In this document: in pieces, positions 58,772 to 64,000 of the stretch
How positions within the stretch are numbered: position 1 is the stretch's first letter
How the letters are laid out: each line of letters opens with the position of its first letter
Source of the DNA: Asticcacaulis sp. AC460
GTDB taxonomy: Bacteria > Pseudomonadota > Alphaproteobacteria > Caulobacterales > Caulobacteraceae
DNA length: 64,000 bases
NCBI RefSeq assembly: GCF_000495795.1
Contig: NZ_AWGD01000025.1
Span: 184,323-248,322 of the forward strand
Direction of reading: 5' to 3'
Program-made: the position numbers and the translations under genes
Notes under the pieces: model-generated
Told to the model about the DNA's origin: nothing
Seen by the model: only the letters and a program-made list of their open reading frames with translations
Database searches by the model: none

Positions 58772-59902
58772 ATGCTGAAGAACTTTTACGGATCGATCGC
58801 CTTTACCGTCGTATCCCTGATTTTGGTGGGGGTTCTGGGCTATTACCAGACCGGCCTGATCGGGCCGACCCTGCAGATGGTGTTCCTGGCCTGCGTGTTG
58901 GGCGTCATGGAAACCTCGCTCAGCCTCGACAATGCCGTGGTCAATGCTTCGATCCTGAAGGACATGGACCCGGTATGGCAGCGACGGTTCCTGACCTGGG
59001 GCATCATCATCGCCGTGTTCGGCATGCGGATCATCTTCCCGATCCTGATCGTGTCGATCTCGGCCATGGTGACGCCATGGGAAGCCACGCGCATCGCCTT
59101 GATGGATCATCAGCTTTACGAAAAGATCGTCACCAGCGCCCATATCGGCATTTCCGGCTTCGGTGGGGCCTTCCTGATGCTGGTCGGCCTGAACTTCTTC
59201 TTTGACGACGAACGTGAGCACCACTGGCTCGGCTTTATCGAGCGGCCCCTGGCGGCCTTGGCCAAGATTCCGTTCTCGCCCTATATCGTCACTGCCGTGC
59301 TGATCGCCGGCCTGTCCTTCCTGGTCCACGGTGAAGAGCAGAAGACCTTCCTGATCGCCGGCCTGTCGGGCGTGCTCACCTTCCTCGCGGTGCAGAAGTT
59401 TGGCGACTGGATCGGCGGCGAAAAGGACCATACCGGCGTCGTCGTACGCAGCGGTGCGGGCGCCTTTATCTATCTCGAATTCCTCGACGCCTCCTTCTCG
59501 TTCGACGGCGTGATCGGGGCCTTCGCCATCACCAACGACATCGTCCTGATCGCCCTGGGCCTGGGTATCGGCGCCATGTTCGTGCGCTCGATGACGATCG
59601 CCCTGGTCCGCGGTGGACACCTGGCGGAGTTCCGCTTCCTGGAATCCGGCGCCTTCTACGCCATCATAGCCCTGGCGACCATCATGCTGCTCAGCATCAA
59701 GCTGCACATTCCGGAAGCCGTGACCGGCCTGGTCGGGGCCGTCATCATCGGTGTATCGCTGTGGGTGTCGATCGAGCACAAGAAGCGCTTCCCGCAAGAA
59801 TATGCCGAGGACGGCGACGCCCAGATCATCCTGCCGACCGGTGAGGTCGTGCCGGACCAGCATACCCAGCCGGTTGACGACAAGACCACGCTGGACAGAT
59901 AA
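58772..59902 (+). CDS. TerC-superfamily DUF475 membrane protein
   Basis: 376 residues with about nine transmembrane helices. Two internally repeated acidic motifs lie in membrane helices: ETSLSLDNAVVNA (~46-58) and LEFLDASFSFDGVIGAFAI (~235-255), characteristic of the TerC/DUF475 superfamily and proposed to coordinate metal ions (Mn2+ or Ca2+). The C-terminal tail is soluble. Classical TerC is shorter and differs in sequence, so this takes the TerC position in the operon but is the DUF475 type. It probably exports or senses metal for the Ter complex. Confidence 0.88.
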   Translation: MLKNFYGSIAFTVVSLILVGVLGYYQTGLIGPTLQMVFLACVLGVMETSLSLDNAVVNASILKDMDPVWQRRFLTWGIIIAVFGMRIIFPILIVSISAMVTPWEATRIALMDHQLYEKIVTSAHIGISGFGGAFLMLVGLNFFFDDEREHHWLGFIERPLAALAKIPFSPYIVTAVLIAGLSFLVHGEEQKTFLIAGLSGVLTFLAVQKFGDWIGGEKDHTGVVVRSGAGAFIYLEFLDASFSFDGVIGAFAITNDIVLIALGLGIGAMFVRSMTIALVRGGHLAEFRFLESGAFYAIIALATIMLLSIKLHIPEAVTGLVGAVIIGVSLWVSIEHKKRFPQEYAEDGDAQIILPTGEVVPDQHTQPVDDKTTLDR

Positions 59903-59942
59903 CCCATACCCTCAACGTCAAGGATGAAAAGGACTGTTTGAT

Positions 59943-60515
59943 ATGGCAATTTCGCTTTCCAAGGGCGGCAACGTCAGCCTGAGCAAGGAAGACCCCGCGC
60001 TCGACGAAGTCATCGTCGGCCTGGGTTGGGATACACGCGCCACCGATGGCACCGACTTCGATCTCGACGCTTCGGCCTTCCTGCTGAAGACCGACGGCAA
60101 GGTTCGCGCCGACAATGATTTCGTCTTCTACAACAACAAGGTCGTGACCGGTGTCGAACACCTGGGCGACAACCGCACCGGCGCCGGCGATGGCGACGAC
60201 GAGCAGGTCAAGGTTACCTTGTCCAAGGTGCCGGCGGATATCGACAAGATCGCCGTCGTCGTCACCATCCACGATGGCGAAGCCCGCAAGCAGAGCTTCG
60301 GCCAGGTGTCCAACGCCTTCATCCGCCTGGTCAATCAAAAGACCAATGTCGAGATCGTCCGCTACGACCTGTCGGAAGACGCTTCGGTCGAAACAGCGAT
60401 GATCCTGGGTGAGGTCTATCGCAACAACAACGAGTGGAAGTTCCGCGCCGTCGGCCAGGGCTTCAAGGGCGGCCTGGGGCCGCTGGCCACCAATTACGGC
60501 GTCAATATCGGCTAA
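59943..60515 (+). CDS. terD: TerD calcium-binding stress protein
   Basis: 190 residues. [68 protein letters not shown] and GEWKF-like [17 protein letters not shown] match TerD closely, with the aspartates that bind two Ca2+ intact. It is cytoplasmic and membrane-associated in the family. It follows the TerC-like gene by 40 bases and is paralogous to the next gene. Confidence 0.93.
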   Translation: MAISLSKGGNVSLSKEDPALDEVIVGLGWDTRATDGTDFDLDASAFLLKTDGKVRADNDFVFYNNKVVTGVEHLGDNRTGAGDGDDEQVKVTLSKVPADIDKIAVVVTIHDGEARKQSFGQVSNAFIRLVNQKTNVEIVRYDLSEDASVETAMILGEVYRNNNEWKFRAVGQGFKGGLGPLATNYGVNIG

Positions 60516-60572
60516 AAACCAAGGCCGGGACGGGCGGATACCGTCCGTCCCGCCATCTACAAGGATTTCCCC

Positions 60573-61154
60573 ATGGCAGTTTCTCTCGTCAAGGGCGGTA
60601 ACGTATCGCTCTCCAAGGAGGCCCCCGGCCTCAGCTCCGTCACCGTCGGCCTGGGTTGGGACGTCCGCAAGACGGACGGCGCGGCGTTCGACCTCGACGC
60701 CTCGGCCTTTATCGTGGATGAGGGCGGCAAGGTGCTGAGCGACGGCCATTTCGTCTTCTACAACAACAAGACTTCGCCCGACGGCGCCGTGGTCTACGGC
60801 GGTGACAATCGCACCGGCGAAGGCGCCGGCGACGACGAAACCATCAAGGTCGACTTCGCCAAGCTGCCGGCCAATGTCAAAAAGGTGACGGTCGCCGTAA
60901 CCATCTATGACGGCCAGCAGCGCCGTCAGAACTTCGGCTCGGTCCAGAACGCCTATGCCCGCGTGATCAACAATGCCGACGGCAAGGAATTGGCGCGCTA
61001 CGACCTGTCGGAAGACAGCAGCACCAATGCCGCCATGGTCTTTGTGGAACTGTATCGCGGTCCGGCCGGCGACATCAAGGTCAAAGCGGTAGGCGAGGGC
61101 TGGGAAAGCGGCCTGGCTGGCCTGGCTTCGGCCATGGGTGTGAACCTGGCCTAA
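60573..61154 (+). CDS. terE: TerE calcium-binding stress protein
   Basis: 193 residues. [38 protein letters not shown] and [20 protein letters not shown] match TerE rather than TerD. Calcium-site aspartates ([21 protein letters not shown]) are present. The ribosome site AAGGATTT is seen before the ATG. It is followed after four bases by the ATP-grasp gene, showing the enzyme genes are co-transcribed with the ter core. terB, found in enterobacterial ter operons, is absent here. Confidence 0.93.
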   Translation: MAVSLVKGGNVSLSKEAPGLSSVTVGLGWDVRKTDGAAFDLDASAFIVDEGGKVLSDGHFVFYNNKTSPDGAVVYGGDNRTGEGAGDDETIKVDFAKLPANVKKVTVAVTIYDGQQRRQNFGSVQNAYARVINNADGKELARYDLSEDSSTNAAMVFVELYRGPAGDIKVKAVGEGWESGLAGLASAMGVNLA

Positions 61155-61158
61155 GCCC

Positions 61159-62148
61159 ATGCGTATCTGGTTTAACCGCGGCTTTTCCCTGGCCAGTATT
61201 TCGCAGGCCATGATGGCGGCGGAGCCGGGCCTCGACGTCTATGCAAGTGTGGCCAAGGGCATGCCCCGCCATGCCGGGCCGGTCGAAACCTGGATCGAGC
61301 CGGACGTCGACACGGTCGGCTATGTCGCGTGGGTGCGCAGCCAGGTCGAGGCCCATGGCATCGACATCCTGATCCCGACCCACTATCGCAACGCCCTGCG
61401 CGACGCCGACCTGCCGTGCCGGGTCGAATTCCCGGCCGGCCGTAGAGCGTTGAAACTGCTCGAGGACAAGTACCGGTTTGCCGAGGACCTGCGGGATACC
61501 GAATTCCATCTCGACACCGTGCTCATCCGGTCCAGCGATGAACTGGCGGCGGCCCTGGCCGGGGTCGGTGACCGGTGGGGGAGTGACGCTGTGCCGTGCG
61601 TCAAGCCGCGCAACGGGGTGAACGGGTTCGGTTTCTGGAAGCTGACCCGCGACAAGCCGATGCGGCACCTGGAAAACCCGGATGGCCGGGAAATCCACCA
61701 GGACCTCTATCTGGCGGCGTTGCGACTGGAGGAAAAACGTAAACCCATCCGCGATATGGTGCTGATGGATTTCCTGCCCGGGCCGGAAGTGTCGTTCGAC
61801 ATCCTGGCCGAAGAGGGACGGATGCTGCGTTATGCGGCGCGGACCAAGCTTCACACCGGGCGGCAGCGCATCCAGACAACGCATCCGCTCAGCGACTATG
61901 CCCGGCAACTGGTGGAACGGTTCACATTGCACGGGACGGTCAATATCCAGTTCCGCAAACACCGTGACGGTAGCTGGAAGGTACTGGAGATCAATGCCCG
62001 GCCGGCCGGCGGGGTGGTCTATGCGGAAGCCGTCGGAGCCGGTATCCTGGCCGGATGGGCCGGCCTGCTGACGGGGCGGATGACGGCGGATGAGGTGACG
62101 GGGACGATGATTGACACCGAAGTCGGTTTCGAAACGATGGTGAGGTAG
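61159..62148 (+). CDS. ATP-grasp enzyme of the Ter-associated module
   Basis: 329 residues. ATP-grasp features include the lid/phosphate region (CVKPRNGVNGFGFWKL), MDFLPGPEVSFDIL, and the metal-binding LEINARPAGG near the C-terminus. The family ligates a carboxylate to an amine or thiol using ATP. ATP-grasp genes accompany ter genes together with a phosphoribosyltransferase in the predicted Ter-linked nucleoside-like biosynthetic module described by comparative genomics. Substrates are unknown. Starts four bases after terE. Confidence 0.85.
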   Translation: MRIWFNRGFSLASISQAMMAAEPGLDVYASVAKGMPRHAGPVETWIEPDVDTVGYVAWVRSQVEAHGIDILIPTHYRNALRDADLPCRVEFPAGRRALKLLEDKYRFAEDLRDTEFHLDTVLIRSSDELAAALAGVGDRWGSDAVPCVKPRNGVNGFGFWKLTRDKPMRHLENPDGREIHQDLYLAALRLEEKRKPIRDMVLMDFLPGPEVSFDILAEEGRMLRYAARTKLHTGRQRIQTTHPLSDYARQLVERFTLHGTVNIQFRKHRDGSWKVLEINARPAGGVVYAEAVGAGILAGWAGLLTGRMTADEVTGTMIDTEVGFETMVR

Positions 62149-62151
62149 GCG

Positions 62152-63249
62152 ATGCTGACGCCGACGCCAGGTCAGAGGATTCAGGTCGTCCGGGACGGCG
62201 ACTGGTTGATTACGGCCCTGGGCCGCGACGCCGACCGTGTGGTCGTCTGCGCCGTCGGGGCGGATGGCGCCATTATTCCGTTCGCCCAGGGCGAAGGCGG
62301 GCGCTGGATGGCGCCGTCGCCGCTGATCCGCGACACCGCCCTGGAGGTGATCGCCTATATCAACGACGACCGCAGCGGCGGTTTCGTCAATACGGCCTAT
62401 CCGATCCAGGTCGAGATCGCCGGCCAGGTCCACAGCTTCCCGGAGCCCGACCAGCAACTGGCCGCGGTGATCCTGGCCGAGATCTATGCCAAGGACGGTG
62501 TCTGGCGCGCCAAGGTGTCAAACGAAGGCTTCACCTTCGGGATCGAGGCCTTCGCCCGCGCTCGCAACCTGGGCAATGTCGCCTTCCCGTCGCGGCCCGG
62601 TCGGGCCGACGGCGCGCCCAGCCGGCCGCCGCGCGGTTCGACGGCGACGGGCAGTGGTGTCGTCATTGCGCCCAAGCTGGTCGTCACCAATGCGCACGTC
62701 ATCGAAGACGGGGTGTCGCTGGAAATCGGACGCAGCCGCACGCCGTTGAAGCTGGTAGCGGCCGACCTGATGCACGACCTGGCCTTGCTGGAAGGTGAGG
62801 TTGAGGGAAGCCCTATACCGATGCGGCTGGGTTCGCCGCTGTGGCTGGGTGAAGGCGTCCTGGCGGCGGGCTTTCCGTTGATGGATGTGCTGGGGGCGGA
62901 TCTGAAGGTCACGACCGGCAATATTTCCGGCCTCACCGGTGGCCATGGCGATGTCTCGCGGTTCCAGTTCACGGCGCCGATCGGATCGGGATCGTCGGGC
63001 GGGGCCATTATCGACGAAGCCGGCAATCTGGTGGGGATTACCTCATCATCCCTGGCCCACGGCAATATGCGCGAACGGGGCTCCATTTCGGAAAACGTCA
63101 ACTTCGCCATACGCGCGGCACTGGTTTACGAACTGATCGCCGCGGCGGGATTTACCCAGCCGGACGTACAAGTGTCGCGCAACAACGACCGGCGCGACGT
63201 CGTACAGCGGCTGCGCAAGTCGGTGGTCAGTATTATCGTTCATATGTGA
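62152..63249 (+). CDS. TerD-like domain fused to trypsin-like serine protease
   Basis: 365 residues. The first ~140 resemble the TerD fold (LAEIYAKDGVWRAKVSNEGF matches the TerD C-terminal strand pattern), without clear calcium-site aspartates. A short linker leads to an S1C/DegP-type protease: His in VVTNAHVIEDG, Asp in HDLALLEGE, Ser in PIGSGSSGGAIIDE. No signal peptide or PDZ domain is seen, so it is a cytoplasmic protease. The Ter-like part probably targets it to the Ter complex. Starts three bases after the ATP-grasp stop. Confidence 0.85.
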   Translation: MLTPTPGQRIQVVRDGDWLITALGRDADRVVVCAVGADGAIIPFAQGEGGRWMAPSPLIRDTALEVIAYINDDRSGGFVNTAYPIQVEIAGQVHSFPEPDQQLAAVILAEIYAKDGVWRAKVSNEGFTFGIEAFARARNLGNVAFPSRPGRADGAPSRPPRGSTATGSGVVIAPKLVVTNAHVIEDGVSLEIGRSRTPLKLVAADLMHDLALLEGEVEGSPIPMRLGSPLWLGEGVLAAGFPLMDVLGADLKVTTGNISGLTGGHGDVSRFQFTAPIGSGSSGGAIIDEAGNLVGITSSSLAHGNMRERGSISENVNFAIRAALVYELIAAAGFTQPDVQVSRNNDRRDVVQRLRKSVVSIIVHM

Positions 63250-63260
63250 GAGGCAGGCGG

Positions 63261-64000
63261 ATGAGCCACGCGGCAACCGCACAGGCGTCGGAAACGATCT
63301 CGCTTCCGACCGGAAAACTGACGCTGACCGTTCACGACGGTCCGCCGCTGCGCGACCTGTGCGACTTCGCCGCCCGGTCCAATCCGAAGCGCGGCTTCCT
63401 GATCGTGTCGAAGATCCTGGGGCGGCATCTGCCGGCGGCGCCGGCGCAGATGCGGGCGTCTATGGCGACGCTGGCGGCGAAGATCGCGGCGGACCTGCCC
63501 CAGCCGGTCGTGTTTCTCGGCATGGCCGAGACGGCGACGGCGCTGGGACAGGGGATATTCGCCGCCTTCCGTCACCTGCATCCGCAGGTCGAGGCCCTGT
63601 ATCTGCAAAGTTCGCGGCAAAGGGTCGAGGGGGCGCGGGTGCTGGCCTCATTCGAGGAAGGCCACAGCCACGCCACGACCCATCTTGTTCAGGTGGCCGA
63701 TCCCGGTCTGGAGGACCTGGTCCGGTCGGCGCGGTCCCTGGTCATCGTCGACGACGAATGCAGTACGGGCAACACCTTCATTGCGGCGGCGAAGGCGCTG
63801 GCCGGTGAGATGCCGGCGCTGAGCCGCATCGAAACCTGCTGTATCACCGACTGGGGCAACGGCGCCTATCTCAACGCCATGCCGCACCCGACCCAGGCGC
63901 GGGCCATCCTGTCCGGCGCCATGACCTGGCAGGCGGGAGCCGCTGCGGCGGCACCGGTCCTGGCGGCGGCCTCCAACCAGGCCGGCGCGGCACCGGCCGG
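63261..64000 (+). CDS. Phosphoribosyltransferase-domain protein (cut by window end)
   Basis: The frame stays open for at least 246 codons from ATG 63261 to the window end. The PRPP-binding signature LVIVDDECSTGNTF identifies the phosphoribosyltransferase fold, with FLGMAETATALGQGIF earlier as the substrate loop. The Ala/Pro-rich tail at the end looks like a linker to a further domain, as in Ter-associated PRTase-TRSP proteins; that domain would lie outside. Twelve bases after the protease gene, so it belongs to the ter operon. Confidence 0.85.
   Translation, partial: MSHAATAQASETISLPTGKLTLTVHDGPPLRDLCDFAARSNPKRGFLIVSKILGRHLPAAPAQMRASMATLAAKIAADLPQPVVFLGMAETATALGQGIFAAFRHLHPQVEALYLQSSRQRVEGARVLASFEEGHSHATTHLVQVADPGLEDLVRSARSLVIVDDECSTGNTFIAAAKALAGEMPALSRIETCCITDWGNGAYLNAMPHPTQARAILSGAMTWQAGAAAAAPVLAAASNQAGAAPA

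Overview
The window looks like a chromosomal segment of a GC-rich alphaproteobacterium, most likely a member of the Caulobacterales (Caulobacter/Asticcacaulis-like). The evidence is the codon and base composition, a GcrA-family protein, two perfect TTAA-N7-TTAA boxes of the CtrA type, a TonB-dependent receptor, Tat-exported hydrolases, and GC-rich intergenic hairpin repeats. No ribosomal RNA or core marker gene is present, so the genus is inference.

Region 1 (181-23110) is a same-strand array of six very large, acidic, glycine/aspartate-rich RTX-type (hemolysin-type calcium-binding) proteins. A seventh paralogue lies at 32038-35289. All seven share a C-terminal export-like domain ending in V/I/M-W. 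They also share two recurrent non-RTX inserts, while their N-termini differ (a propeller-like domain in the first, a beta-rich plus cadherin-like region in the third). No type I secretion transporter is present in the window. Start-site hairpins and a CtrA-like box suggest the paralogues are regulated separately.

Region 2 (23196-29092) holds a small unknown protein, a regulator with two TetR DNA-binding domains, a chemoreceptor plus histidine kinase pair behind a CtrA-like box, and a secreted protein of unknown function.

Region 3 (29167-31973) is a compact phage-like regulatory island. A LexA/CI-type S24 repressor with an intact Ala-Gly cleavage site and Ser/Lys dyad is divergent from a translationally coupled three-gene operon whose middle gene is GcrA-like. 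A shared operator (AATGTAT-N5-ATACATT) recurs at both ends of the island. The seventh RTX gene follows, then three minus-strand tRNA or tRNA-like genes with their own promoter.

Region 4 (36035-51517) contains a GH13/CBM41 amylase lipoprotein, a hybrid kinase, a kinase plus REC-PAS-GGDEF-EAL c-di-GMP operon, a Tat-exported GH2 beta-galactosidase, a YqjI/YqjH-like metal-responsive PadR regulator with siderophore reductase, a transglutaminase-like protease and an RpiR regulator.

Region 5 (51784-64000) contains a TonB-dependent receptor, palindromic repeats, a Tat-exported phospholipase C, and a tellurium/stress-resistance (ter) operon: terZ, terA, a DUF475/TerC-like gene, terD, terE, an ATP-grasp ligase, a TerD-like/trypsin fusion, and a phosphoribosyltransferase gene cut by the window end. 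The last three are the accessory enzymes expected of an extended Ter stress-response system.
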